Below are positions 1-9,329 of a DNA stretch of 64,000 nucleotides, one piece after another. The stretch comes from Polaribacter sp. MED152 (GTDB lineage Bacteria > Bacteroidota > Bacteroidia > Flavobacteriales > Flavobacteriaceae): assembly GCF_000152945.2 (NCBI RefSeq), contig NC_020830.1:2800501-2864500 (forward strand), written 5' to 3'. The notes below the pieces were generated by a model, which was given only the letters and a program-made list of their open reading frames with translations, ran no database searches and had not been told where the DNA came from. Position 1 is the first letter of the stretch, and each line of letters opens with the position of its first letter. The translations under genes and the position numbers were made by a program.

Positions 1-392
1 ACTTAAGAAAACAAATTAAAATTATTGCAAGTGGTAAGGCAATGAATGCTTTTGATGTTGTTCGTTTGTTAGCACTTGGAGCAGATGCAGTTGGTATGGC
101 TCGTAGTTTTATGCTTAGTTTAGGCTGCATCCAAGCAAGGGAATGTAATATGGATACGTGTCCTGTTGGAGTTGCCACCCAAGATGAAGATTTGAATGAG
201 GCCTTGGTAGTTGCTAAGAAAAATATAAGAGTAAAAAATTATCATAATGAAACTATAAAAGCCATAAAAGAAGTTGCAGGAGCAATGGGTATAGATAATT
301 TAGGTAATCTAAATCCAACTCATATTTTTAGGAGAATGGAAGATGATAGTATTGTGAATTTAGAAAAAGTATATGAAAGACAATTGGTTTGA
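1..392 (+). CDS. FMN-binding glutamate synthase-like protein, C-terminal fragment
   Basis: This is a 5'-truncated gene: the reading frame is open from the window edge and only the last ~130 residues are present. They carry the end of a GltB-type (beta/alpha)8 FMN domain, with an ASGK phosphate-binding segment, the run LLALGADAVGMAR, and a Cys-rich patch (GCIQARECNMDTCPVGVATQ) typical of the glutamate synthase central domain. The family includes complete glutamate synthases and shorter standalone FMN-binding proteins common in Bacteroidota; with no glutaminase domain visible I favour the shorter type, but the missing N-terminus prevents a decision. Its last 20 bases overlap the start of the next gene, so translation is probably coupled. 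Confidence 0.8.
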   Translation, partial: LRKQIKIIASGKAMNAFDVVRLLALGADAVGMARSFMLSLGCIQARECNMDTCPVGVATQDEDLNEALVVAKKNIRVKNYHNETIKAIKEVAGAMGIDNLGNLNPTHIFRRMEDDSIVNLEKVYERQLV

Positions 393-1353
393 TGTATTAA
401 TTATTGGAGGAGGACCAATAGGAATTGCTTGTGGTTTAGAGGCTAAGAAAAAAGGTTTGTCATATGTAATTATTGAGAAAGGCCCAATTGTAAATTCACT
501 CTACAATTATCCTGTAAACATGCAGTTTTTTTCATCATCAGAAAAGTTAGAAATTGATGATATTCCATTTATTAGTAAAGCAGCAAAACCAGATAGAGCA
601 GAAGCTTTAGAGTATTATAGAAGGATAACTACATCTAATAATATAAATATTAATTTATTTGAAAAGGTAAATGCAGTAACTAAGAATTATTCTGATTTTA
701 CGGTTATTACAACTAAAAATAAATACCAAGCCAAGCATATAATTGTAGCAACAGGTTTTTATGATTTACCCAAAAAACTTAAAATTGAGGGAGAAGATTT
801 AAACAAAGTTTCTCATTATTACAAAGAGCCGCATTTTTATGCTGGTCAAAAGTTAGCAATTATTGGTGCAAGTAATTCAGCAATCGATGCAGCTTTAGAA
901 TGTTATAGAAAAGGAGCTGAGGTTTCTTTAATAATTAGAGGATCTGAGGTTGGACAACGTGTAAAATATTGGGTTCGACCAGATATTATGAATCGAATAA
1001 ATGAAGGAAGTATTAAAGCTTATTTTAATGCTGAGGTTACAGAAATTCAAGAGCATTCAATAAAGGTAAACACTCCAGATGGTAATATTAAATTAGAAAA
1101 TGATTTTGTGTTAGCGCTTACAGGTTATCAGCCTAATTTTAAATTCTTAGTAAATATGGGAATCAAGCTTTCTGATGATGAGAAAAAAATCCCTGAGTAT
1201 GATAAAGAAACCATGCAAACCAATGTAAAAGGAATTTATTTAGCTGGAGTAATTTGTGGAGGAATGGAAACCCATAAATGGTTTATAGAAAACTCGAGAG
1301 TACATGCTAAAATGATAATTAAAAGTATTTTAAGTAAGGCTACTCTAGTTTAG
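373..1353 (+). CDS. ypdA: YpdA family putative bacillithiol disulfide reductase
   Basis: A two-dinucleotide-fold flavoprotein of 326 residues. The FAD-binding GGGPIG lies at residues 12-17, a second NAD(P)H-binding GASNSA at 165-170, and ATGFY near 126-130. The segment following the first Rossmann fold (NSLYNYPVNMQFFSSS) is characteristic of YpdA rather than thioredoxin reductase, and no CxxC redox pair is visible in the NADPH half. YpdA proteins of Firmicutes reduce bacillithiol disulfide with NADPH; that activity here is inferred from family. The ATG lies inside the end of the upstream gene (20 bp overlap), and the next gene begins directly after the stop, so the three genes form one operon. 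Confidence 0.85.
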   Translation: MKDNWFDVLIIGGGPIGIACGLEAKKKGLSYVIIEKGPIVNSLYNYPVNMQFFSSSEKLEIDDIPFISKAAKPDRAEALEYYRRITTSNNININLFEKVNAVTKNYSDFTVITTKNKYQAKHIIVATGFYDLPKKLKIEGEDLNKVSHYYKEPHFYAGQKLAIIGASNSAIDAALECYRKGAEVSLIIRGSEVGQRVKYWVRPDIMNRINEGSIKAYFNAEVTEIQEHSIKVNTPDGNIKLENDFVLALTGYQPNFKFLVNMGIKLSDDEKKIPEYDKETMQTNVKGIYLAGVICGGMETHKWFIENSRVHAKMIIKSILSKATLV

Positions 1354-2025
1354 ATGCAAGATTCTAAAAACAACCAAAAGAAAATACCTTGGCCAACCAA
1401 AAAGGCTATGGAGCAAATTTATGAGCAAAATCTTTGGGGAGGCAATTCCGAAACATACTATTCTGGTTCAGGTTCTCACGATTTGAAGATTGTAGTTCCT
1501 TATATTAACTGTGTTTTAGGTTTTTTAAAATCGCTACCAGAATCTGTATCAATTCTAGATTTAGGCTGTGGTGATTTTAACATAGGTCAACAAATTCTAC
1601 CATATGCAAAAAAATACATGGCAGTAGATATTGCCGAAAATGTAATCAATTATAACAAGTCAAAATTTATACAGGAAAATTTAGAGTTTTTATGTCTCGA
1701 TATTGCTAAGGATGCTTTGCCTAAAGCAGATGTTGTCATCATAAGGCAAGTTTTACAACATCTCTCAAATAAAGAAGTTAAAATGATTTTAAGTAAGTTG
1801 AATGCTTATAAATACATAGTACTAACAGAACACTTGCCATTAAACAATTTTGAGCCAAATAAAGATATCATCTCTGGTCAAGGAATCAGATTGAAAAAAC
1901 AAAGTGGATTATGCATAACAGAAGAACCTTTTAATTTTAAATGTGAAAAAGAATCAAAATTGCTGTCTATTGAATTAGGTGATAAAAAAGGCGTTATAAA
2001 AACTTGGTTATATCAGCAATTCTAA
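1354..2025 (+). CDS. class I SAM-dependent methyltransferase
   Basis: A 223-residue protein with a Rossmann-like methyltransferase core. Motif I is DLGCGDFNIG at residues 69-78, the acidic end of strand 2 is VDIAENV, and RQVLQHLS fits motif IV/V. The N-terminal region rich in Trp/Tyr (IYEQNLWGG) is seen in small methyltransferases acting on small molecules or sugars, but the substrate cannot be read from the sequence. The ATG abuts the TAG stop of ypdA, so it is the last gene of that operon, and a strong terminator follows 25 bp later. Confidence 0.8.
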   Translation: MQDSKNNQKKIPWPTKKAMEQIYEQNLWGGNSETYYSGSGSHDLKIVVPYINCVLGFLKSLPESVSILDLGCGDFNIGQQILPYAKKYMAVDIAENVINYNKSKFIQENLEFLCLDIAKDALPKADVVIIRQVLQHLSNKEVKMILSKLNAYKYIVLTEHLPLNNFEPNKDIISGQGIRLKKQSGLCITEEPFNFKCEKESKLLSIELGDKKGVIKTWLYQQF

Positions 2026-2050
2026 ACAAACATCGCACTTTTCAATCATA

Positions 2051-2081
2051 AAAAAAACCACCTTTAAAAGGTGGTTTTTTT
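2051..2081. terminator. bidirectional rho-independent terminator
   Basis: A perfect stem built on AACCACCTTT/AAAGGTGGTT is flanked by an A-tract on the left and a T-tract on the right. It can serve both the methyltransferase gene on the plus strand and gcvP arriving on the minus strand. Confidence 0.9.
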
Positions 2082-2100
2082 AATCTATGTTATTTATTGT

Positions 2101-4986
2101 TTACATATAATCCTCAATAGGGTTACAAGAACAAATTAAATTTCGATCACCATAAGCGTCATCAACTCTTCTCACAGTTGGCCAAAATTTATTATCAGCA
2201 ATATATTCTAAAGGAAAAGCTGCTTGTTTTCTAGAATATGGGAAATCCCATTCATCACTAGTTAACATTTCTTGAGTGTGAGGAGCATTCTTTAACGTAT
2301 TATTTGCATCTTCTTTTGTTACATTTTTAATCTCTTCACGAATGGCAATCATTGCATCACAAAAACGATCTAATTCAGCTAAACTTTCAGATTCTGTAGG
2401 CTCAATCATCATAGTTCCATTTACAGGAAAAGAAACTGTAGGTGCATGGAATCCATAATCCATTAAACGTTTAGCAATATCAACTACTTCAATTCCATTT
2501 TGTTTAAAATCTCTACAATCAATAATCATTTCGTGTGCAGCTCTACCTTTTTCTCCAGTATATAAAGTATCATAATGCCCATCTAAACGTTCTTTGATAT
2601 AGTTTGCATTTAAAATTGCATTTTTTGTAGAGTTTGTTAATCCTCTAAAACCTAGCATAGTTATATAGCCATAAGAGATTAAACAAGCAAGTGCAGAACC
2701 CCAAGGAGCAGCAGAAATTGCTGTGATTGATTTTTCTCCTCCAGTTTCAATGATTGGATTGGTTGGTAAAAATGGTACTAATTGTGGAGCAACACAAATT
2801 GGGCCAACTCCAGGACCACCTCCACCATGTGGAATTGCAAATGTTTTATGTAAGTTTAAATGACAAACATCAGCACCAATTGTAGCCGGATTTGTTAAAC
2901 CTACTTGAGCATTCATATTGGCACCATCCATATAAACCTGACCTCCATGATCGTGAATAATTTTAGTGATTTCTTGAATCTCACTTTCAAAAACTCCATG
3001 AGTAGATGGGTAGGTTACCATCAATGCAGCTAGATTATCTGAGTGCTTTTCTGCCTTTTCTCTTAAATCATCCACATCAATGTTTCCATTTTCTGCAGTT
3101 TTGGTAACAATCACTTTCATTCCTGCCATTACAGCAGAAGCAGGGTTTGTACCATGAGCAGAGGCAGGAATAATACAAATATTTCTATGAGAATCTCCTC
3201 TAGATTGATGATAAGCTCTAATTGTCATTAAGCCAGCAAATTCACCTTGAGCACCAGAATTAGGTTGTAAAGATGTACCTGCAAAACCTGTAATAATATT
3301 TAATTGATGCTCTAATTTCTTTAAAACCTCTTGATACCCTCTAGCTTGGTATAAAGGCACAAATGGATGGATATTACCCCATTGAGGATTGCTTAAAGGC
3401 AACATTTCAGAAGCAGCATTTAATTTCATTGTACAAGAGCCTAAAGAAATCATAGAATGATTTAAAGCCAAATCTTTACGTTCTAATTTTTTAATATAAC
3501 GCATCATATCTGTTTCTGATTGATACGTATTAAAAATCTCATTATCTAAAAATGACGTTTTTCTAGCTACATTATCTGCAATTACATCAAAATCTGAATG
3601 AAAAGGTTCTTGTGTTAAAATTCTAGAAAAGCTATCGTAATTTTCTTCTTTTACAGGATTTGGACGTTTTTTTAACTGGCCAAATAAAGTAAATAAGTTC
3701 ATTAAATCTTTTTCTGTAGTTGCTTCATTCAGTGAAAGTGAAACTAAATTATCAGAAACATAATTAAAATTCACTTTAAACGATTCTGCTACAGGTTTTA
3801 ATCTTGCTTCTTCTATTTCTATTAAAAGAGTATCGAAGTAAGACGTGTTTAGTTGCTTAAAGCCAGCTTTTTCTAAATAATCTGCAACTAATTTAGTTTT
3901 GTTATGTACAGTATCTGCAATGTATTGTATACCATCTTTTCCATGATAAACAGCGTACATTCCTGCCATAACTGCTAACAATACTTGAGCAGTACAAATG
4001 TTAGATGTTGCTCTTTCACGTTTTATGTGTTGTTCTCTAGTTTGCAGTGCCATTCTTAAAGCACGCTTACCATTCATGTCTTTAGTAACGCCAATAATTC
4101 TTCCAGGAATACTTCTTTTGTAAGCTTCTTTTGTAGCAAAAAATGCAGCATGAGGTCCTCCATAACCTAAAGGTATTCCAAAACGTTGTGTTGTACCAAC
4201 TACCACAGATGCACCAAATTCACCTGGTGCTTTTAATTTTACTAATGATAAAATATCTGCAGCAACTGCAACTTTAATATCATTATCGTTTGCTTTTGCA
4301 ACAAACTCTTCATAATCAAAAATCTGACCTAATTTACCTGGATATTGTAAAATGGCACCAAAGAAATCATCATCAAACGTAAAATCTTCATGATTACCAA
4401 CAACCAATTCAATACCAATAGGAGTAGATCTTGTTTGTAAAAGAGATAATGTTTGAGGTAAAATTTCTTCAGAAACAAAGAATTTATTTGCACCCGCTTT
4501 TTTCTTTGCACGTTCTCTCACATCAAAAAGTAAAGCCATAGCTTCTGCAGCTGCTGTACTTTCATCTAATAAGGATGCATTTGCTAACTCCATTCCTGTT
4601 AAATCACAAACCATAGTTTGGTAATTTAATAGGGCTTCTAAACGACCTTGAGCAATTTCTGCTTGGTAAGGTGTGTAAGCTGTATACCAACCTGGATTTT
4701 CTAAAATGTTACGTTGAATAACACTTGGCACAATTGCTTCATGATAACCTAAACCTATGTAGCTTTTAAAAACTTTATTTTTTTCAGAAAGTTCTTTAAT
4801 ATGAGCCAAATACTCATATTCACTCATGGCTGGTGCTAAATCTAAATCGTCTTTTAAACGAATATTATCTGGCACAGTTTCATTAATTAACTGTTCTAAA
4901 CTATCTGCTTTAATAGCTTGTAACATTTTTTCTTGCTCCTTTTGGTTCGGACCAATGTGTCTTAATTGAAACGAATTAGTATTCAT
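2101..4986 (-). CDS. gcvP: glycine dehydrogenase (aminomethyl-transferring), P-protein
   Basis: A full-length P-protein of 961 residues, the size of single-chain GcvP (about 957 in E. coli). It uses PLP to decarboxylate glycine and passes the aminomethyl group to lipoyl-GcvH, in the cytoplasmic glycine cleavage system. The N-terminus reads FQLRHIGP. The PLP lysine sits in NLHKTFAIPHGGGGPG at about residue 714, and the glycine-rich loop follows. The C-terminus ends in a Cys-containing tail (ICSCNPIEDYM). No gcvT or gcvH is in the window, as is usual in flavobacteria where these genes are scattered. The minus-strand box TAAATTTG lies 32 bp upstream. Confidence 0.97.
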   Translation of the reverse strand: MNTNSFQLRHIGPNQKEQEKMLQAIKADSLEQLINETVPDNIRLKDDLDLAPAMSEYEYLAHIKELSEKNKVFKSYIGLGYHEAIVPSVIQRNILENPGWYTAYTPYQAEIAQGRLEALLNYQTMVCDLTGMELANASLLDESTAAAEAMALLFDVRERAKKKAGANKFFVSEEILPQTLSLLQTRSTPIGIELVVGNHEDFTFDDDFFGAILQYPGKLGQIFDYEEFVAKANDNDIKVAVAADILSLVKLKAPGEFGASVVVGTTQRFGIPLGYGGPHAAFFATKEAYKRSIPGRIIGVTKDMNGKRALRMALQTREQHIKRERATSNICTAQVLLAVMAGMYAVYHGKDGIQYIADTVHNKTKLVADYLEKAGFKQLNTSYFDTLLIEIEEARLKPVAESFKVNFNYVSDNLVSLSLNEATTEKDLMNLFTLFGQLKKRPNPVKEENYDSFSRILTQEPFHSDFDVIADNVARKTSFLDNEIFNTYQSETDMMRYIKKLERKDLALNHSMISLGSCTMKLNAASEMLPLSNPQWGNIHPFVPLYQARGYQEVLKKLEHQLNIITGFAGTSLQPNSGAQGEFAGLMTIRAYHQSRGDSHRNICIIPASAHGTNPASAVMAGMKVIVTKTAENGNIDVDDLREKAEKHSDNLAALMVTYPSTHGVFESEIQEITKIIHDHGGQVYMDGANMNAQVGLTNPATIGADVCHLNLHKTFAIPHGGGGPGVGPICVAPQLVPFLPTNPIIETGGEKSITAISAAPWGSALACLISYGYITMLGFRGLTNSTKNAILNANYIKERLDGHYDTLYTGEKGRAAHEMIIDCRDFKQNGIEVVDIAKRLMDYGFHAPTVSFPVNGTMMIEPTESESLAELDRFCDAMIAIREEIKNVTKEDANNTLKNAPHTQEMLTSDEWDFPYSRKQAAFPLEYIADNKFWPTVRRVDDAYGDRNLICSCNPIEDYM

Positions 4987-5017
4987 TAAATAAAGTTTTA
5001 TTTAGATAATTTTCAAT

Positions 5018-5025
5018 CAAATTTA
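5018..5025 (-). promoter_or_regulatory. candidate -7 box (TAAATTTG) for gcvP
   Basis: On the minus strand TAAATTTG fits the Bacteroidota TAnnTTTG -7 element and lies 32 bp before the gcvP ATG. No convincing -33 TTTG is seen at the ideal distance. Confidence 0.4.
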
Positions 5026-5160
5026 TTGTCAATTAAATCATGAAAATTATATCGATTTTTAATGTTACAAAAATAAGGATTCTAGAGGGTTTAAATTTGA
5101 TAATTTAACAACAAATATTGTTAATTATTAACTAAATCTTAATGTTATTAACAGATACAT

Positions 5161-5168
5161 TATTTTTG
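5161..5168 (+). promoter_or_regulatory. candidate -7 box (TATTTTTG) for the UbiA-like gene
   Basis: TATTTTTG fits TAnnTTTG and is separated from the ATG at 5173 by only TAAA. If used, the transcript would begin at or next to the start codon (leaderless). No good -33 box is visible. Confidence 0.35.
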
Positions 5169-5172
5169 TAAA

Positions 5173-5994
5173 ATGAAGGGTCTTAAAATTATTTTAGAGT
5201 TTTACTTGAATGCTAGTATTCATGTGGCTTTAGCTGTATTTGCTTTTTTAAGAATAACCGAAATTTATTTTGAGTTACCTTTTAATCAAAGTCTAGATAA
5301 TTTTATTTTTTTTGGTACTATTACAGGTTATAACTTTGTAAAATATGCAGGAGTTGCAAAACTGCACCATAGAAGTTTAACGAGTAGTTTAAAAGTGATA
5401 CAAGTTTTCTCTTTAGGTTGCTTTTTAATCATGTGTTATTATGCAACCCAAATTAAGTTAAGCACGCTAATTGTTTCTATACCATTTAATATTCTTACAG
5501 TTTTGTATGCAGTACCATTTTTAAGCGGATTTGCAAAAAATTTAAGACAAATTAGTTACTTGAAAATTATAATAGTTGCTTTTGTTTGGGCGGGTTTTAC
5601 AGTGCTTTTGCCATTAGTTGATGCTGGTTTATCATTAAATGTAAGTGCAGTAATTCTATTTATTCAAAGATTTTTATTAGTGGTCGTTTTAATTTTACCT
5701 TTTGATATTAGAGATGTAAAATACGATGCTATTTCACTACAAACCATACCCAAAAAAATAGGGCTAGTACAAACAAAAAGGCTTGGGTTGTTACTATTAA
5801 TTTTAGCTCTAATTTTAGAGTATTTAATTGAGACATCTGCAACTTTAAATGCGCCATTTATGTTGTTCTTTTTTATGGTTATTTTATTTCTAATGAGATC
5901 TAAAATAGAACAAAGTAAATACTACAGTTCATTCTATGTAGAAGCATTACCAATAATTTGGTGGCTATTTATTTTAGGATTTCTCAATTTTTAA
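5173..5994 (+). CDS. UbiA-like integral membrane protein
   Basis: A 273-residue protein with about eight hydrophobic helices. The segment LPFDIRDVKYD (about residues 175-185) matches the second Asp-rich motif of UbiA-type prenyltransferases. The first motif NDxxDxxxD is not recognisable: the corresponding loop reads GYNFVKYAGVAKLHH with no Asp. This suggests either a diverged enzyme or a family member that no longer uses a Mg-diphosphate substrate. Such proteins are usually annotated hypothetical in flavobacteria. It stands alone between gcvP (divergent) and serA. Substrate unknown. Confidence 0.6.
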   Translation: MKGLKIILEFYLNASIHVALAVFAFLRITEIYFELPFNQSLDNFIFFGTITGYNFVKYAGVAKLHHRSLTSSLKVIQVFSLGCFLIMCYYATQIKLSTLIVSIPFNILTVLYAVPFLSGFAKNLRQISYLKIIIVAFVWAGFTVLLPLVDAGLSLNVSAVILFIQRFLLVVVLILPFDIRDVKYDAISLQTIPKKIGLVQTKRLGLLLLILALILEYLIETSATLNAPFMLFFFMVILFLMRSKIEQSKYYSSFYVEALPIIWWLFILGFLNF

Positions 5995-6134
5995 TTCGTT
6001 AAATGTATATTTTTCATTTTTTGATTAAAATACACTTCATTTAAAATTGATATCATAAAACTATAAAATCGCCAAATAATTGTTGGTTTAATTTGTAGAT
6101 TTACCATTTAAATTTCAATCAAGAATTAACCATA

Positions 6135-8027
6135 ATGAGCACTACAAAAAGAAACTATATTTTCGATTTTGATAGCACTTTAACCAGAGTAGAAGCTTTA
6201 GATGTTTTAGCAGAAATTACCTTAGAAAATAATCCTAAAAAAGATGAGATTATTCATGAAATCATAGATATTACAAATCTTGGTATTGATGGTGAAATTT
6301 CCTTCACAGAATCTTTAGAAAGAAGAATTAAGTTGTTGGAAGCGAATGAAGCTGATTTGTCTCAATTAATTGCAGATTTAAAGAAGCAAGTATCTACTTC
6401 AATTGAAAGAAATAAAGAGTTTTTTGAGTTGTATTCAGATGATATTTATGTAATTTCTTGTGGTTTTAAAGAATTTATAGATCCTATTGTAAAAGAATAC
6501 AACATACCATCAGAAAGAGTTTACGCTAATACTTTTAAATTTGCGGATGATGGTAAAATAATTGGCTTTGATGCTAATAACCCATTATCACAACATAATG
6601 GAAAAATTCAATGTTTAAAAGACATGAATTTAGATGGAGAAATACAGGTTATTGGTGATGGTTACAGTGATTATGTGACGCGTGAAGCAGGAGTTGCAGA
6701 TAAGTTTTTTGCCTATACTGAAAACGTATCTAGAGATAAAACAACCGAAAATGCCGATTATATTGCACCTAATTTAGATGAATTTTTATACGTAAACGAT
6801 TTGACACGAAACATATCTTACCCAAAAAATAGAATTAAAATATTACTACTAGAAAACGTACATGCAGATGCTTTTAAGAAATTATCTACAGATGGTTTTT
6901 CTGTAGAAACCATCTCTAAAAGTTTGTCTGAAGACGAATTGATTGAAAAAATTAAAGATGTTCATGTTTTAGGTATAAGATCTAAGACCAATGTTACTCA
7001 GAAAGTAGTAGATGCTGCAGAAAAGTTAATGGTAGTAAGTGCATTTTGTATTGGTACCAAACAGATTAATTTAGAAGCGTGTAAAGAAAAAGGTGTTGTG
7101 GTTTTCAATGCACCTTACAGCAATACTCGATCTGTGGTAGAATTGGCAATTGGTGAAATTATAATGTTAATGCGTTCTGTTTTTCAAAGAAGTACAGAAA
7201 TTCATAATGGTCAATGGAGAAAAACAGCAGAAGGTTCTAGAGAGGTTCGTGGTAAGAAACTAGGTATTGTTGGGTATGGAAATATTGGTTCTCAACTTTC
7301 AATCTTGGCAGAAGCTTTGGGTATGGATGTCTATTATTATGATGTTGAAGACAAACTAGCCTTAGGTAATGCAACTAAATTAGATACCTTAGAAGAGTTG
7401 TTATCAATTTCTGATGCAGTTAGTTTACATGTAGACGATAATGCTGCAAACAAGAATTTCTTCGGAGAAAAAGAAATCTCTTTAATGAAAGATGGTGCAC
7501 ATTTAGTAAATTTATCTAGAGGATTTGTTGTAGATATTCCAGCTTTAGTTGCTGCTTTAAAAAGCGGAAAACTAGCAGGTGCTGCAGTTGATGTATATCC
7601 TGAAGAGCCAAGAAAAAATGGTGACTTTTATACTGAATTAAAAGGTTTAGATAATGTAATTTTAACACCACATGTTGGTGGTAGTACAGAAGAAGCACAG
7701 AGAGATATTGCAGATTTTGTACCTAATAAAATTATGGCTTATATCAATTCTGGTAATACAGTAGATGCTGTGAACTTTCCAAATATTAGATTGCCAAGAC
7801 AAACAGATGCCCATAGATTTTTACACATCCATAAAAATAAATCTGGAGTTATGGCTAAGATAAATGAAATTTTGGCGCAATACGATTTAAACATTACTGG
7901 TCAGTACTTATCTACAGATCCAAAAGTTGGTTATGTAATTACAGATTTAGATAAAGAATACAATAAAGAGGTGATTGATAAATTACGAAATGTAGATGGT
8001 ACCATTAAGTTTAGAGTACTTTATTAG
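6135..8027 (+). CDS. serA: SerB-like HAD phosphatase fused to D-3-phosphoglycerate dehydrogenase (SerA)
   Basis: A 630-residue two-enzyme protein. Residues 5-215 are a HAD phosphatase: nucleophile motif FDFDST with D11 and D13, VISCGF as motif II, and VIGDGYSD as the metal motif. GEISFTESLERR is the SerB-type cap signature. Residues about 230-545 are a 2-hydroxyacid dehydrogenase: GYGNIG (380-385) binds NAD, and the catalytic Arg, Glu and His lie in NLSRGF, DVYPEEP and TPHVGGSTEEAQ. Residues about 560-630 are an ACT domain starting LHIHKNKSG, with the His and Asn known to bind serine in E. coli SerA. Steps one and three of serine synthesis are therefore on one chain, probably inhibited by serine. 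A bidirectional terminator follows. Confidence 0.92.
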   Translation: MSTTKRNYIFDFDSTLTRVEALDVLAEITLENNPKKDEIIHEIIDITNLGIDGEISFTESLERRIKLLEANEADLSQLIADLKKQVSTSIERNKEFFELYSDDIYVISCGFKEFIDPIVKEYNIPSERVYANTFKFADDGKIIGFDANNPLSQHNGKIQCLKDMNLDGEIQVIGDGYSDYVTREAGVADKFFAYTENVSRDKTTENADYIAPNLDEFLYVNDLTRNISYPKNRIKILLLENVHADAFKKLSTDGFSVETISKSLSEDELIEKIKDVHVLGIRSKTNVTQKVVDAAEKLMVVSAFCIGTKQINLEACKEKGVVVFNAPYSNTRSVVELAIGEIIMLMRSVFQRSTEIHNGQWRKTAEGSREVRGKKLGIVGYGNIGSQLSILAEALGMDVYYYDVEDKLALGNATKLDTLEELLSISDAVSLHVDDNAANKNFFGEKEISLMKDGAHLVNLSRGFVVDIPALVAALKSGKLAGAAVDVYPEEPRKNGDFYTELKGLDNVILTPHVGGSTEEAQRDIADFVPNKIMAYINSGNTVDAVNFPNIRLPRQTDAHRFLHIHKNKSGVMAKINEILAQYDLNITGQYLSTDPKVGYVITDLDKEYNKEVIDKLRNVDGTIKFRVLY

Positions 8028-8033
8028 ATATAT

Positions 8034-8070
8034 AAAAAAAAAGCCTCTCAATTTTGAGAGGCTTTTTTTT
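8034..8070. terminator. bidirectional rho-independent terminator
   Basis: The perfect inverted repeat AAGCCTCTCA/TGAGAGGCTT with A-tract and T-tract separates serA from the convergent NlpC/P60 gene. The T-tract touches the stop codon of the latter. Confidence 0.93.
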
Positions 8071-9253
8071 AATTCAATTCATCTTTTAAATCGATGATGT
8101 TTTTATCTTTTTCACCCAAATAACGTCTGCTTCCTAAATATCTATTTTTATTAAACTCATCATATAATGGATTTTTTTCATCCATAGAGCTTATATGTAC
8201 ATTTCCAGAAGAGTGAATAAACTCCATATTATCATTACCTAACCAAATACCAACATGTACAACTCTTTGTTTTTTATCTTCAGTAGCTTTGGTTCCAAAA
8301 AACAACAAATCTCCTTTTTGTAAATCAGAGAAATTCAAATCGTTATCTACTATTTTACCAGCATTAATTTGTTGCGAAGCGTCTCTAGGAATTACAAATC
8401 CGTTTAATAAGTAAGTCATTTTTGTAAACCCACTGCAATCCATTCCTTTACTAGAAGTCCCTCCCCATAAATAAGGAAAACCTAACATTGATTTTGCAGT
8501 TTTTTCTATACTTTCTTGTGTGGCAACTAAATTTTTTAGCCACTCATTTAAAATTTGAGCTTCCTCTTTTTTAATGAATCCTTTTCGTTTATCAGGATAT
8601 TCTACTTCATAGGTGTTTTTATCTTCAGAAATATACTTTAAAACTCCACCAAGTGTAATGTCTGAAACAATACTTTTGTTTAGGTCTATATTATCATAAA
8701 CAAAACCAGCTGTATTTGTATAAATGATTTTTTTAGCATTTGACCAATAGTCAAATTCGCCTTTGTTCATTCTGTAAATTCCACCTTTATCAACCCAAGA
8801 AATATAACCATCTGGAGTTTGTATTCTAAAAAAATCACCTTCTTTATCTAATACTTTTAAAGACATCCCTAAAAGTCCTTGTGTGCCTAATTCAGCAGAA
8901 TGCTTGGGTGCCGATCTTATATTTAGTACAGAGTTATTGCCAATAGCATACATTTCATTACCAACTACAGAATCTGGCAAAACCCTAATTTTATTTAAAA
9001 AATCAATATCTAAACTTTTTAAACTATCCAGCAATTTTTGATATCCTATTTTAGAATCAGTTTCTCCACTAACAATAATTTTATCATTGTCATAATCTAC
9101 TTGAATATCATAAATTGCTACTCTTTTATCTGGTGCATATTGTTCTTTAATACTTTCATTTACCCCTTGTAAACCAGTAACTAATAAAGAATTGTTATTG
9201 CAAGAAACAAATAAGATTGCTAAGAAATAAAAGATTTTTTTACCAAAATTCAT
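8069..9253 (-). CDS. NlpC/P60 family cell-wall endopeptidase, lipoprotein
   Basis: A 394-residue protein starting with a lipoprotein signal (lipobox LFVSC, Cys18), so probably anchored in the envelope. Two SH3-like regions are likely at about 100-160 (NIRSAP, then a Trp-containing GYISWVDK) and 175-230. The C-terminal NlpC/P60 domain has catalytic Cys273 in MDCSGF, His333 in VVHVGIWLG and a third polar residue around His347. Such enzymes cut gamma-D-glutamyl-diaminopimelate bonds in peptidoglycan. It lies divergent to kynU with 106 bp between and seems to be its own transcription unit. Confidence 0.9.
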   Translation of the reverse strand: MNFGKKIFYFLAILFVSCNNNSLLVTGLQGVNESIKEQYAPDKRVAIYDIQVDYDNDKIIVSGETDSKIGYQKLLDSLKSLDIDFLNKIRVLPDSVVGNEMYAIGNNSVLNIRSAPKHSAELGTQGLLGMSLKVLDKEGDFFRIQTPDGYISWVDKGGIYRMNKGEFDYWSNAKKIIYTNTAGFVYDNIDLNKSIVSDITLGGVLKYISEDKNTYEVEYPDKRKGFIKKEEAQILNEWLKNLVATQESIEKTAKSMLGFPYLWGGTSSKGMDCSGFTKMTYLLNGFVIPRDASQQINAGKIVDNDLNFSDLQKGDLLFFGTKATEDKKQRVVHVGIWLGNDNMEFIHSSGNVHISSMDEKNPLYDEFNKNRYLGSRRYLGEKDKNIIDLKDELN

Positions 9254-9329
9254 AAGCGTTTTTTTACTTTTTGATAGTATAAAGATAGTAATTTATACCA
9301 TCAAAAATAACTTTATAAAGTAGATTGTT

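Noticed and set aside
2051..2081. Hairpin as regulatory element for gcvP (glycine riboswitch)
   Set aside because: It lies at the 3' ends of two convergent genes and has A- and T-tracts on both sides, so it is a plain bidirectional terminator; no glycine riboswitch core is seen upstream of gcvP.
5998..6045. Long imperfect inverted repeat (TTAAATG...CATTTAA) after the UbiA-like gene
   Set aside because: Interrupted by bulges and almost pure AT; no T-tract at the base. Likely chance in AT-rich spacer.
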